Shown here: one piece after another, positions 1 to 9,645 of the stretch
Layout: every line of letters begins with the position of its first letter
Position numbering within the stretch: the first letter of the stretch is position 1
NCBI GenBank assembly: GCA_963771835.1
Contig: CAVYVA010000006.1
Span: 36,781 to 100,780 of the forward strand
Direction of reading: 5' to 3'
Source of the DNA: CAVQCJ01 sp963771835
GTDB taxonomy: Bacteria; Actinomycetota; Actinomycetes; Prado026
Length of the DNA: 64,000 nt
Program-made: the position numbers and the translations under genes
Notes under the pieces: model-generated
Seen by the model: only the letters and a program-made list of their open reading frames with translations
What the model was told of the DNA's origin: nothing
The model's database searches: none

Positions 1-2
1 GC

Positions 3-899
3 GACGCCAGCGGCGGCATCGGGTTCTTCTCGGCCAGCGCGGACGCGAACGCGAAGGGCAGCCACAACGCCTCGTCCACCGCGGACTACCTGCGCGAGCA
101 CAAGGCGCACGCGACGATGGCCGACAACATGTCCGTCGAGGCCACCCGCAAGGCGCACTCGATGTCGATCGGCGAGGTGTCGACCCGCGCGCACTCCGAG
201 GGCGAGTCCGAGGACCACTTCGAGTCGTCCTCGCGCGAGTTCACCAACCAGAACCAGTGCCACGCGGTCTCGTTCTACTTCTACCGGATCAACAAGTGCG
301 AGACGATCACGTTCGAGCTCGTCGCCATCGACCGGCGGGTCATCGACCCGGTCGCGCCGACGCCGGTCCTGGCCAACCCGGTCCGCGCCGTCGGCCAGAT
401 CGCCACCGTCCCGCAGGAGGTCCCCGCGACCGCGACGGCACGGCTCGACGTCGAGGCGCGCGGACTGGCCAGCCAGGCCCAGTACGCCGCGGCCGGCCAG
501 TCGCGGCTGGCATCCCTGTTCGCCGTGGGCGCCTCCTTCGAGCCGGCCGGTGCGCCGCTGCCGGCCGCCGTCCGCACCGCGGCGCTCGCGGAGGTGGACG
601 AGGCGCTGGTCGAGCAGGGCCTGCTGGACAAGGGCACCGGCCTGGTCTCCACGCAGACGCAGGAGGAGATCGGCTTCTCGCGGACCACCTCGCTGCCGAC
701 GGCCGGCGTGGTGGTCAAGGGGTGCCTGGACGACTGCGAGGTCTGCGAACCCGCGCTGAAGCGCAAGATCAAGCTCGACCTGGACCGGCAGGAGCTCGAG
801 AACGAGCTGCTCAAGCGGCAGATCGAGCTGCTCGACCAGTCGCAGGAGTACCGGTGCTGCCCGCCGGCCGCTCCCGAGCCGGCACCCGCCCAACCCTGA
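3..899 (+). CDS. Conserved hypothetical protein, 5' end outside window
   Basis: The reading frame is already open at the left edge, so the true start lies upstream; 298 residues are visible. I do not recognise a characterised family. The first part is Ser/Thr/His/Glu-rich. A middle segment with alternating hydrophobic residues (HAVSFYFYRINKCETITFEL) looks like beta structure and is followed by Ala/Pro-rich sequence. The end has two Cys clusters (CLDDCEVC and RCC) flanking a charged heptad-like helix (roughly the last 55 residues) that should form a coiled coil. No membrane segment is visible in this part. The next gene starts 28 nt downstream on the same strand and is also Cys-rich, so the two probably form one operon and may act together. 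Function unknown. Confidence 0.75.
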   Translation, partial: DASGGIGFFSASADANAKGSHNASSTADYLREHKAHATMADNMSVEATRKAHSMSIGEVSTRAHSEGESEDHFESSSREFTNQNQCHAVSFYFYRINKCETITFELVAIDRRVIDPVAPTPVLANPVRAVGQIATVPQEVPATATARLDVEARGLASQAQYAAAGQSRLASLFAVGASFEPAGAPLPAAVRTAALAEVDEALVEQGLLDKGTGLVSTQTQEEIGFSRTTSLPTAGVVVKGCLDDCEVCEPALKRKIKLDLDRQELENELLKRQIELLDQSQEYRCCPPAAPEPAPAQP

Positions 900-927
900 C
901 GACCCGACCCGAGCAGGAGCGTGCACC

Positions 928-2889
928 ATGCCGGATGACCTCGACCCCTCCGAGCTCGTCGACGGCGCGCAGGCGATAGCAGCGCTGGCCCAGGACGAGG
1001 ACCGCTTCCGGGCCGCCTTCGACGCGTTCCGAGCCTCGGACCGGGACTCGTTCCAGCGGCTGCTCGGCGAGCTCGGCCTGACCGAGCGCTGCGAGCTGGT
1101 GACCGAGTGGATCTGCAGCAAGGAGTGCGTGCTGCTGTGCCTGGAGCTGTGCGGTCCGCCGGTCGAGGGCGACCTGCCGGACCTGCGCGAGTTCGCCGAG
1201 GTCCTGGTCAAGGTCACCGGCGACGAGGAGCTGGTGGAGCGGCTGGCCGAGACCGTCGCCGCCCGCGACGTCGAGGGCTTCCGGTCACTGGTCGCCGAGC
1301 TCAAGATCGAGCGGTACTGCCACCTGCTCTGCCACTGGGTGTGCGCGGTGCGCTGCCGGCTGCTGCGCGAGATCGTCTGCGCGCCGGTGCCGGGCCCGGT
1401 CCGGTACCTCGAGGACGAGCTCGCCGCCGCCGGCGCCGTCGTGGCCACCCTGGTCGCCGACAAGGAGGCGTTCGCGGTCGCCGAGAAGGCCGTGCTCGCC
1501 GGCAACTGCGACCTGGTCCGGGAGACGGTCGCGCGCCTGCGGCTGACCGACCACTGCGCGATCGTCTGCGAGTGGTTCTGCAGCTGGCGCTGCGTGCGCG
1601 TGTGCCGGCTGATGTGCCGCGGGTTCGACTTCCCGCAGGTCGACCTGTCGCTGGCCGAGGCCTTCGAGTTCGCGAAGGTCACGGCCCGGCTGGCGGCCGA
1701 GCCGGACGTCCTGCCGCGGTTGTCCGCCGCCGTGCAGGCGCAGGACGCACCGGCGTTCGAGGAGATCGTCACCAAGCTGGAGCTGGGCCGGTTCTGCATC
1801 CAGCTGTGCCACTGGATCTGCTCGTGGCAGTGCCACCGCTTCTGCCGCTGCGTGTGCCCGCCGGTGCTGCAGCCGTGGTTCACCCAGGTCGGCCACTTCG
1901 ACATCTACGCCGACATCGACCCGGGCACCGGCCTGACCAACAAGGGCCTGAGCTACTCCGGCCTGTACTTCAACGGCGGCCCGGACTTCGCGTTCCACGG
2001 CTGCCTGGAGCTGCGCGGGTTCTGCCCGGCGGGGTCACCGATCGACGGGACGCCGATGAAGTACCGCTTCGTGCTCGCCGGCAGCGGCCTGCCGCTCACC
2101 GGGAGCCGCGTCTGCCCAGTGGACGCGGGCACCCGGCGGATCCTGTGGCCGGTCAACTCCAGCGGGGTCGCCGGGACCACGCAGGTCCTGACGTTCCAGT
2201 CGATCAGCATCGAGGGCGCACCGGTCGCGGACACTCCGCCGCCGGCCCCCGGCGACCCGTGGTTCGGGCCGGTCAAGCACGTGATCGCCCCGGACTCCGA
2301 CGGCTGGATCCCGGTGGACCAGGACAGCGTGTCCGGAGGCTTCACCACGCTGGTGGGCTTCAACAGCACCGATCCGGTCCCCGGCGGGACGCCGCCCTCG
2401 CCGCCGCCCGTGGCCGGCTCGCCGGTCGCGACCGGCGACCAGAAGAACGGCGCCGACCTGGGCATCACGTTCGAGGCGACCAGGATCTCGTTGCCGCCGG
2501 GCCCGCCGGACTCCACGAACTCGCTCGCAAAGATCCACATCAACAACTGGGCCGAGGTCAACCTGCTGGACATCACCGAGTTCCACTCCGGCGGCGGCAC
2601 CGCGTGCACCGGGATCACCACCGACCTGCACGTGGAGTACACCACCGACCACGAGCTCATGAAGGAGTGGGACGCGGTCATCACCAGCGCCGCGCTCACC
2701 CTGCCGGTGACGGTGGCCAGCGGGCCGACCGTGCCGGCGCCCAGGGGTGACGGCGCGATCGTCGCGGTGTCCACCACCGGGTTCAAACCCTGCTCGTACG
2801 TGGTGACGCTGAGCACGCGGGCCGGGCTGACGGACGGACTCATCGACAACGTCGGGTGGAGCCGGCAGCTGACCTTCTGCGTGAAGTAA
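928..2889 (+). CDS. Hypothetical protein with four Cys/Trp repeats and a beta-rich C-terminal domain
   Basis: This is a 653-residue protein with ATG preceded by a CAGGAG ribosome site. Residues about 11-311 are four diverged repeats of 76-80 residues. Each is a charged helical stretch ending in a Cys cluster of the form C-x3-(C/E/H)-W-(I/V/F)-C-x3-C-x(2-3)-x-C. The key tryptophans are near residues 61, 137, 216 and 296; the last copy reads CHWICSWQCHRFCRCVC. The remaining 340 residues are Gly/Pro/Thr-rich with beta-like periodicity and several isolated Cys. There is no signal peptide or transmembrane helix. The regular Cys spacing suggests metal binding, an Fe-S or Zn site, or a disulfide-linked lattice, but this is inference. 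I do not recognise a named family. Confidence 0.85.
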   Translation: MPDDLDPSELVDGAQAIAALAQDEDRFRAAFDAFRASDRDSFQRLLGELGLTERCELVTEWICSKECVLLCLELCGPPVEGDLPDLREFAEVLVKVTGDEELVERLAETVAARDVEGFRSLVAELKIERYCHLLCHWVCAVRCRLLREIVCAPVPGPVRYLEDELAAAGAVVATLVADKEAFAVAEKAVLAGNCDLVRETVARLRLTDHCAIVCEWFCSWRCVRVCRLMCRGFDFPQVDLSLAEAFEFAKVTARLAAEPDVLPRLSAAVQAQDAPAFEEIVTKLELGRFCIQLCHWICSWQCHRFCRCVCPPVLQPWFTQVGHFDIYADIDPGTGLTNKGLSYSGLYFNGGPDFAFHGCLELRGFCPAGSPIDGTPMKYRFVLAGSGLPLTGSRVCPVDAGTRRILWPVNSSGVAGTTQVLTFQSISIEGAPVADTPPPAPGDPWFGPVKHVIAPDSDGWIPVDQDSVSGGFTTLVGFNSTDPVPGGTPPSPPPVAGSPVATGDQKNGADLGITFEATRISLPPGPPDSTNSLAKIHINNWAEVNLLDITEFHSGGGTACTGITTDLHVEYTTDHELMKEWDAVITSAALTLPVTVASGPTVPAPRGDGAIVAVSTTGFKPCSYVVTLSTRAGLTDGLIDNVGWSRQLTFCVK

Positions 2890-2892
2890 CCG

Positions 2893-3189
2893 CTACCGGT
2901 CCAGGAGTCCCTCGACGAGCTCGAGCACGCGGGTCCTGGGCACGCCGGCCAGCGCCGGCGCGGCATCCGGCGACGACCAGACGCGCTCGTGCAGGAAGCG
3001 GGCGAACGACTCCGCCGCGTCGACGGTGTCGAACTCGAGGTCGAGCATCAGGTAGCCGGCGTCGTCGAGCGGCCGGCGGATGGCGTGCGCGCGGACGCCC
3101 GCACCGGCCCGCACCTCGGCGAAGCCGTCGAAAGCTGCCTTCCACGTGCCGTAGTCGGTGATCGCGTGCTCGATCCGCAAGGTGCTCAT
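2893..3189 (-). CDS. Small ABM/ferredoxin-like-fold protein
   Basis: A 98-residue protein. The sequence (TDYGTWKAAFDGFAEVRAGA near the N-terminus, then a GYLMLDLEFDTVDAAESFARFL stretch) has the beta-alpha-beta-beta-alpha-beta pattern of antibiotic-biosynthesis-monooxygenase (ABM) and dimeric alpha/beta-barrel proteins. It is divergent from the LuxR-type regulator that starts at 3268, with 78 nt between them, an arrangement common for a regulator and its target. It is convergent with the preceding gene, with only 3 nt between the stop codons. Substrate unknown; the family includes small oxygenases and proteins with no known activity. The ATG start was chosen because the upstream extension would run into the divergent gene. 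Confidence 0.7.
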   Translation of the reverse strand: MSTLRIEHAITDYGTWKAAFDGFAEVRAGAGVRAHAIRRPLDDAGYLMLDLEFDTVDAAESFARFLHERVWSSPDAAPALAGVPRTRVLELVEGLLDR

Positions 3190-3267
3190 GGACCGCCACG
3201 GTAGGCCGGCCGCGGGCACCGCAGACATCCCAGATTCCTGGGGGCGGACGGCGCGTACGCTCGCGCC

Positions 3268-4368
3268 GTGCCGAGCCCGAGGACGGCGTCCAAGACCCTC
3301 GACCGGATCGAGGCGGTCGCCGGCCGGGCGGCCGGGGCCGCCGAGCTGCGGGCGGCGCTGCTGGATGTGCTGCGCCCGGCGATCGGCTTCGACGGGTACG
3401 TGTGGCTGCTGACGGACCCGGTCACCACGGTCGGCGCAGCCCCGCTCGCGGACCTGCCCGGCATCGCCCCGGCCGAGCTGCCGGGTCTGATCCGGGCCAG
3501 GTACACCAGCGGAGTCAGCCGCTGGACCGTGCTGACGCAGCAGCCGGACCCGGTGGCGCTGCTGGACTGCGCCGGCGTCGACCACCCGGGCGCGTCCGGG
3601 ACCGGGCGGTCCGCGTGGGAGCAGCTGCTGGCCCGGTACGGGATCGGCGCGGTGGCCTCGACGGTGTTCGCCGACGCGTACGGCTGCTGGGGGTTCCTCG
3701 ACCTGTGGCGCGGCGTGGCCCGCGCACCCTTCGACGAGGCCGACGCCGCGCTGCTCGCGGGCGCCGCCCCGTCCGTGACCGCCGCCCTACGCAGGTGCCA
3801 GGCCCGCACCTTCGTCGCGCCGGCGCGGCCGCACCGCAGTGACTTCGCTCCGGTCGTGCTGACCCTGGACGACGACCTGCGGATCGTCGGACGGACGGCC
3901 GCGTCACAGGACTGGCTGGACCGGCTGCTGCCCCCCGCGCCCGGCGTCGACGCGGTACCCGCGAGCGTGTTCAACGTGGCTGCGCAGCTGCTCGCCGCCG
4001 AGGCCGGCGTCGACGACCACCCGGCCAGCTCGCGGACGCATCTGGGCGACGGGTTCTGGCTGACCCTGCGCGCGGCGCGGATGGCGTCCGCCGACGGCAC
4101 CGACCCGATCGTCGTGAGCATCGAGGAGACCTCCGCCGTCGAACGGGTGGAGCTGTTCACCCGGGCGCACGGCCTCAGCGCGCGCGAGCACGAGCTCTTC
4201 GGACTGCTCGCCACCGGCGCCGACACCCGCGCGATGGCTCGCCTGATGGGACTGTCCGAGCACACCGTCCAGGACCACCTGAAGTCGATCTTCGCCAAGA
4301 CCGGGGCGCGCGACCGAGTCACGCTGCTCTCGCGGGCGCTGGGCACCGGGCTCACCCCGGCTCCGTGA
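3268..4368 (+). CDS. LuxR-family transcriptional regulator
   Basis: A 366-residue cytoplasmic regulator with a GTG start. The first ~290 residues form a GAF-like or otherwise unassigned sensor region. The C-terminus is a LuxR/FixJ helix-turn-helix (about residues 300-360), with the typical opening LSAREHELFGLLATGADTRA and recognition helix SEHTVQDHLKSIFAKTGARD. No receiver domain or phospho-Asp is seen, so this is a one-component regulator or one that receives its signal by ligand or partner. It is divergent from the small ABM-like gene, its likeliest target. The LysR-type gene follows on the same strand. Confidence 0.85.
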   Translation: MPSPRTASKTLDRIEAVAGRAAGAAELRAALLDVLRPAIGFDGYVWLLTDPVTTVGAAPLADLPGIAPAELPGLIRARYTSGVSRWTVLTQQPDPVALLDCAGVDHPGASGTGRSAWEQLLARYGIGAVASTVFADAYGCWGFLDLWRGVARAPFDEADAALLAGAAPSVTAALRRCQARTFVAPARPHRSDFAPVVLTLDDDLRIVGRTAASQDWLDRLLPPAPGVDAVPASVFNVAAQLLAAEAGVDDHPASSRTHLGDGFWLTLRAARMASADGTDPIVVSIEETSAVERVELFTRAHGLSAREHELFGLLATGADTRAMARLMGLSEHTVQDHLKSIFAKTGARDRVTLLSRALGTGLTPAP

Positions 4369-4432
4369 GCGCGCGGGACCTAGACTTCACGCGGGCAGAC
4401 GGGGAGCTGCGTCAAGCCCTGGAGGGATCTGC

Positions 4433-5389
4433 GTGACGCCGACTCAGCTGCGCGCCTTCGCCGCAGTGGCCCGCCTGGGCTCGGTGAAGCAGGCCGCGGC
4501 CGAGCTCGACGTCTCGCAGGCCGCCGTCTCGCTGCACGTCGCGCACCTGCGCCGCGAGCTCGGCGACAAGCTGTTCATCCCCACCGCGGCGGGGCTGTCC
4601 TTCACCCCCGGCGGGCTGCGGCTGGCCAGCCGGGCGGCCGAGATCCTCGGCCTGCAGGACCGCACCGTGCTCGAGGTGAGCCAGGCCGGCAGCGAGCGGC
4701 GGCTGCTGCGGGTGGCCGCGTCGGCCCTGTTCGCCGAGCACGCGGCCCCGGGTCTGATCGAGCTGTTCGCCGACCGGGCGGACGACCTGGACGTCGAGCT
4801 CAGCAACCACAACCCGCACACCTTCGTCCCGCTCCTGCTCGCCCGGACCGTGGACGTGGCCATCGGACCGCAGCCCGCGAGCCTGGACCCGTCGATCGCG
4901 AGCACGCACTTCCTCAACTACCAGGTGGTGGCCGTGGCCAGCCCGGACCACCCCCTGGCGCGGGTCCAGCCGAGCTCCCACGAGCTGCGCGAGCAGACCT
5001 GGCTGCTGGGCCCGTCCGCCGTCGGCGAGGGCGGCGTCATCGCGAACCTGCTGCGACGGATCAACGTGCCGGAGGACCGTCAGCAGATCTTCCAGAGCCA
5101 CGCTGCAGCGCTCGAGGAGGCCAAGCGGGGCAAGGGGATCGCGCTCGCCGTGTCGTTCGCCGTCTCGCAGGACCTGGCCACCGGCGACCTCAAGCGGGTG
5201 CCGGGACCGTTGCTGCAGGGCCAGGGCGGATGGAGCATCCTGACGCTGGCCGCAGGCAACGCGCCGCCCGCGGCGGCGGAGCTGAGCCGGTTCGTCACCA
5301 CCCCGCGCGCGATCCAGGCGATGCTCCGCGGCACCGGGGTCACCGTGGGGCGGTTCAAGCCGTCCATCCACGTCACGCTCTGGAGCTAG
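4433..5389 (+). CDS. LysR-family transcriptional regulator, candidate CO dehydrogenase regulator
   Basis: 318 residues with a GTG start preceded by a GGAGGG ribosome site. The N-terminal winged helix-turn-helix is clear: LRAFAAVARLGSVKQAAAEL followed by VSQAAVSLHVAHLRRELGDK. A LysR substrate-binding domain fills the rest (about residues 90-300). It converges on the coxL of the left-hand CO dehydrogenase operon, with 7 nt between the stops. LysR-type regulators commonly control aerobic CO dehydrogenase genes, so control of one or both cox operons is a reasonable inference. The gene does not directly adjoin their shared promoter region at 9.2-9.6 kb. Confidence 0.88.
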   Translation: MTPTQLRAFAAVARLGSVKQAAAELDVSQAAVSLHVAHLRRELGDKLFIPTAAGLSFTPGGLRLASRAAEILGLQDRTVLEVSQAGSERRLLRVAASALFAEHAAPGLIELFADRADDLDVELSNHNPHTFVPLLLARTVDVAIGPQPASLDPSIASTHFLNYQVVAVASPDHPLARVQPSSHELREQTWLLGPSAVGEGGVIANLLRRINVPEDRQQIFQSHAAALEEAKRGKGIALAVSFAVSQDLATGDLKRVPGPLLQGQGGWSILTLAAGNAPPAAAELSRFVTTPRAIQAMLRGTGVTVGRFKPSIHVTLWS

Positions 5390-5396
5390 GGCACCG

Positions 5397-7793
5397 TCAG
5401 ATCGGCGGCCGGGGTCGGCCCTGCATGGCGTCCCACACCCGCGAGGGCGTCAGCGGCATGTCCGCGTGCCGGATGCCGAACGGCCTGAGCGCGTCGACGA
5501 CCGCGTTCACGATCGCCGGCGGCGACCCCACCGTGGCCGCCTCCCCCACCCCCTTGGCCCCGATCGGGTGGTGCGGCGACGGGGTGACCGTGAACCCGGT
5601 CTCCCAGTCGGGCACCTCGATCGCGGTCGGGATCAGGTAGTCCATCAACGAGCCGCCCAGGCAGTTCCCGTCGGCGTCGAACGCGATCATCTCCATCAGC
5701 GCCATGCCGACCCCGTCGGTCAGGCCTCGGTGCACCTGGCCCTCGATGATCATCGGGTTGATCCGGGTGCCGCAGTCGTCGACGGCGACGAACCGCCGCA
5801 CCTTGACCTGCGCGGTGCCCGGGTCGATGTCGACCACGCAGATGTACGCGCCGAAGGGGTACGTGAGGTTGTCCGGGTTGTAGCAGATCTGCGCCTCCAG
5901 GCCGCCCTCGACGCCCTCGGGCAGGTCGCCGGCGCCATGCGCCTTCCGAGCGATCTCCTGGATCGTCACGGACGTCGACCGGTCACCGGTCACGCGGAAC
6001 GCGCCCTTGTCCCACACCAGGTCGGCCGGCGAGATCTCGAGCATGCCGGCGGCGATGAGCCGCGCCTTGTCCCGCACCTTGCGCGCGACCAGCACGGCCG
6101 CGGCGCCGGACACCGGCGTGGAGCGGCTGCCGTAGGTGCCGAGGCCGAACGGGGTCTGGTCGGTGTCGCCGTGGACCACCTCGATGTCCGCCGGTGGGAT
6201 CCCGATCTCCTGGGCCACGATCTGCGCGAACGTCGTCTCGTGCCCCTGGCCCTGGGACTGCACCGACAGCCGCAGCGACAGCCTTGCCGGTCGGGTGCAC
6301 CCGCAGCTCGCAGCCGTCGGCCATGCCCAGACCGAGGATGTCCATGTCCCGGCGCGGACCGGCGCCGACCGCCTCGGTGAAGAAGCGAGACGCCGATACC
6401 CATCAGCTCGCCGCGCTCGCGCCGCTGCGCCTGCTCGCGGCGCAGCTCGGTCGTAGCCGGCGATCCGCATCGCCTCGCGCATGGCCGGCTCGTAGTCGCC
6501 GGAGTCGTACACCCACCCGGTCCTGGCCCGGTACGGGAACTGCTCGGGCCGGATGAAGTTCTTGATCCGCAGCTCCACCGGGTCCATGCCCAGCTCGTAG
6601 GCCAGGCAGTCGACGATCCGCTCGACGAGGTAGACCGCCTCGGTGATCCGGAACGAGCAGGAGTACGCCACGCCGCCGGGCGCCTTGTTCGTGTAGACGG
6701 CGGTCATGGTGCAGTGAGGCGGCCTGCAGGTCGTAGCTGCCGGTGAACACGCCGAAGAAGCCGGCCGGGTACTTCACCGGCGCGGCCGTCCCGTTGAACG
6801 CGCCGTGGTCGGCGAGGACGTGCGCGCGCACCGCGAGGATGGTGCCGTCCCGGGTCGCCGCGATCTCGCCGCGCATGATGTAGTCGCGGGCGAAGGCCGT
6901 GCTGGTGAGGTTCTCCGAGCGGTCCTCCATCCACTTGACCGGCTTGCCGGTGAGCAGCGAGCCGACGATCGTGCAGACGTACCCCGGGTAGATCGGCACC
7001 TTGTTGCCGAACCCGCCGCCGATGTCCGGCGAGACGACCCTGATCTTGTGCTCGGGCAGCCCGGTCACCATCGCGTACAGCGTGCGGTGCGCGTGCGGCG
7101 CCTGGGTGGTCGACCAGAGCGTCAGCCGGCCCTCGACGGCGTCGTAGTCGGCCACCGAGCCGCACGTCTCCATCGGGGCGGGGTGCACCCGCGGGTAGAC
7201 CAGGTCCTGGCTCACCACGACGTCGGCGGCGGCGAACACCGCGTCCGTGGCGGCTCGGTCTCCGGTCTCCCAGTCGAAGCAGTGGTTGTCGGACTTGCCG
7301 GGCAGGTCGTCGCGGATCACCGGGGCGTCGGGGTCGAGGGCCGTGCGCACGTCCACGACGGGTCGCAGCGGCTCGTACTCGACGTCGATGAGCTCCAGCG
7401 CGTCGCGCGCCGCGTACCGGTCCTCGGCGACGACGAACGCGACCTCCTGGCCCTGGAACCGCACCTTGTCGGTCGCCAGCACCGCCTGCACGTCGTCGGC
7501 GAGGGTCGGCATCCAGGCCAGCCCGCGCTCGGCGAGCATCGCCCCGGTCACGACCAGCGGACCTTCGGGTGCGCCTGCGCGGCGATGGTGTCGATGCTCA
7601 GGATCCGCGCGTGCGCCATCGGCGAACGCAGGATGGCCAGGTGCAGCATGCCCGGCAGCTGCACGTCGTCGCAGTACCGGCCGCGGCCGCGGATGAACCG
7701 CGGGTCCTCCTTGCGCAGCATCCGGCCGTAGCCGACGGGGTGCTGGTCGTTGTCGACGAACGCGGTCACCGGACCGCCCGTGCCCGCGGTCAC
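5397..7793 (-). CDS. coxL: Aerobic CO dehydrogenase large subunit, form I (copy 1), frame-disrupted
   Basis: The molybdenum catalytic subunit, which oxidises CO with water to CO2 at a Mo-Cu site. The span equals 799 codons, the normal CoxL size. The diagnostic form I loop is present as VAYSCSFR near 6655-6680 (the Cys is the copper ligand); form II enzymes carry AYRGAGR. Other family signatures are RFIRGRGRY at the start, GGGFGNKV, QGQGHETT and KGVGE near the end. The GTG start at 7793 overlaps the coxS stop (GTGA). The frame is broken near 7555 (one base missing), near 6718 (one extra base) and about four times between 6280 and 6460. All pieces join into one continuous protein, so sequence error is more likely than decay. 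Confidence 0.88.
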
Positions 7794-8321
7794 GACACGG
7801 CCTCGGCCTCTGACTCGGACTCTCGACTCGGTCCCGGACGGGTGGAGGGCGGTCCGGGTGCCGGCCTCCTCCGCGGCCGCCCACTGCACCGAGCGAACGA
7901 TGCTGGCGTACCCGGTGCACCGGCAGATCTGGCCGGAGATCGCCCGCCGGATCTCGGTGGCGGACGGGGTCGGGTTGCGGTCCAGCAGCGCCCGCGCGGT
8001 CATCAGCATCCCGGGGGTGCAGAAGCCGCACTGCAGACCGTGGCACTGCATGAACCCGCGCTGGACCGGGTCGAGCACGCCGTCGTGCTCGAGCCCCTCG
8101 ACCGTGCGCACCTCGTGACCGCCGGCCATCGCGGCCAGCACGGCGCAGGACTTCACCGGCTCGCCGTCGAGCCACACCACGCACATGCCGCAGTTGCTCG
8201 TGTCGCAGCCCCAGTGCGTGCCGGTCAGGCCGAGATCGTCGCGCAGGAAGTGCACGAGCAGCAGCCGGCCCTCGATCTCCCGGGTCACCTCGTCGCCGTT
8301 GACCGTCATGCTCACCAGCAT
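7790..8321 (-). CDS. coxS: CO dehydrogenase small subunit, 2x[2Fe-2S] (copy 1)
   Basis: Iron-sulfur subunit that passes electrons from the Mo site to FAD. Both cluster motifs are intact: plant-type CDTSNCGMC...C, then CGFCTPGM and CRCTGY for the second cluster. The start is ATG 8321 (an in-frame ATG at 8309 is an alternative), 2 nt after the coxM stop. As given, the frame reads past its expected end into coxL. One base change near 7825 restores a tail ending in Glu/Ser/Ala-rich residues with TGA at 7790, overlapping the coxL GTG. That overlap matches the coxS-coxL junction of the second operon, so I place the end there. Confidence 0.88.
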
Positions 8322-8323
8322 CG

Positions 8324-9203
8324 TCAGCCCCCCGCCTGTCGGATCCGCGCGACCGAGCGGCGCAGCGCGCGTCGGGTCAGCTCACGGGCCAGGTGCCGCT
8401 TGTAGTCCGCGCTGCCGCGCTGCGTCCGTCACCGGGCTGCAGCTGCGCGCCGCGATGTCGCCGGCCTGGGCGTACAGGTCCTCGGACGGGGTCTGGCCGA
8501 CCAGCAGCTCGGAGACCGCCGGGAGGCCGGCGGTGTCCGGCCCCACCGCCGCCAGACCCACCCGCGCATCGGCGATCAGACCGTGGTCCATCCAGACCGC
8601 CGCACCGGCCGAGACCACCGCCCAGTCCCCGGCCCGCCGCTCGACCTTCTCGTACGCGCTCGAGCCGCCCGGGCGCACCGGGAAGCGGATCTCGGTGAGC
8701 ATCTCGGCGACGCCGACCGCGGTCTCGTACGGGCCGCGGTGGAACTCCTCCATCGAGACGACCCGCTCGCCGCCGGTGCCCCGGATCACGCAGCTGGCGT
8801 TCAGGGTGGTGCAGACCGCGGACAGGTCCTCCGAGGGGTCGGCCTGGCACAGCGAGCCGCCCAGCGTGCCCCGGTTGCGGACCGGCGGGTCGGCGATCAC
8901 CTGCTCCGCGTCGGCGAAGATCGGGAACGCCTCGGCGAGCTCGGCCGACTCGAGCAGCTCGCGGTGCCGGGTCATGGCGCCGATCCGGATCCACCGCGGC
9001 TCGACCGTGATGTAGCCGAGCTCGCCGTGCAGGTCGTTGATGTCGATGAGGTACTCGAAGTTGGCCAGCCGCAGCTTCATCATCGGCAGCAGGCTCTGCC
9101 CGCCGGCGACCAGCCGCGCGGTCTCGCCCAGCCGGTCCAGCAGCCCGATCGCCTGGTCGACGCTCGTGGCCCGCTCGTACTCGAACGGCGCCGGCACCTG
9201 CAT
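8324..9203 (-). CDS. coxM: CO dehydrogenase medium (FAD-binding) subunit (copy 1)
   Basis: First gene of the left-hand cox operon. It binds FAD and delivers electrons towards the respiratory quinone pool. FAD-binding signatures are seen: AGGQSLLPMMKLRLA, then VRNRGTLGGSLCQADPSED. The length (~292 residues after repair) is normal for CoxM. The frame changes near 8420; the alternative frame continues with RGSADYKRHLARELTRRAL, the typical CoxM C-terminus also found in the second copy, and stops at TGA 8324-8326. Gene order M-S-L with near-zero spacing is the canonical cox order. Confidence 0.9.
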
Positions 9204-9244
9204 CCCCGGAGGCTAACGGCCGGGCGGGGCGCTCGCCGAGTGAC

Positions 9245-9260
9245 CTAAGCGATGACTTAT
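9245..9260. promoter_or_regulatory. Inverted repeat between divergent cox operons, candidate LysR-type operator
   Basis: The sequence CTAAGCGATGACTTAT holds TAAG and CTTA arms separated by 6 nt, in an AT-richer patch about 45 nt upstream of coxM copy 1. LysR-type proteins bind short interrupted dyads of this general kind, and a LysR-type gene lies at 4433-5389. The arms are only 4 bp, so the assignment is tentative. No DevR-type box is present in this gap. Confidence 0.3.
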
Positions 9261-9350
9261 TCAGCCGTTGCGGGGGCCGGACCCGCCGGGCAGTATGTCC
9301 CCGCATCACCGGCGGCGCCGAACGGCGCCGTCCCAGCGAAGGGCGTCGCG

Positions 9351-9645
9351 ATGGCGGTCGAGTCGAGCGGGCACAGCCAGGGGCAACCCGCGCCTGTACG
9401 AGCTGATCGAGAACGCGCCGAAGACCGGCAAGAGCCCGACCGTCTGGGCCTGGCCGCAGCTGATCGACGTACCTCAAGGTCGCCGGCCAGCCGGTCCAGG
9501 GGCCCTGGCCGCCGCACCAGCAGCCGCGTCCCGACCCCGAGGAGGAGTCGCTGCCGGTCGCCGTGCCCGACCCGCACTCGCCCCGCCACCAGGCCCGCAC
9601 AGGCCTGAACCGCCTGAACCGCAGCCATCCAGAGAGGCGGCTCGG
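9351..9645 (+). CDS. Possible small broken gene upstream of coxM copy 2
   Basis: The 442-nt gap between the divergent cox operons (9204-9645) contains an ATG at 9351. Sequence after it has codon-like composition: MAVESSG, then in another frame NPRLYELIENAPKTGKSPTV, then after one more change a Pro/His-rich stretch to about 9640. Two frame changes are needed to read it through. I do not recognise the product. It may be a real small protein damaged by sequence errors like its neighbours, or just GC-rich leader sequence. An AGAGAGG ribosome site for coxM follows at its end. Confidence 0.25.

Noticed and set aside
7548..8321. Apparent CoxS-CoxL fusion protein
   Set aside because: Both cox operons show a GTGA overlap between coxS and coxL once one base is corrected; a fusion would be unprecedented and needs different frames in each copy.
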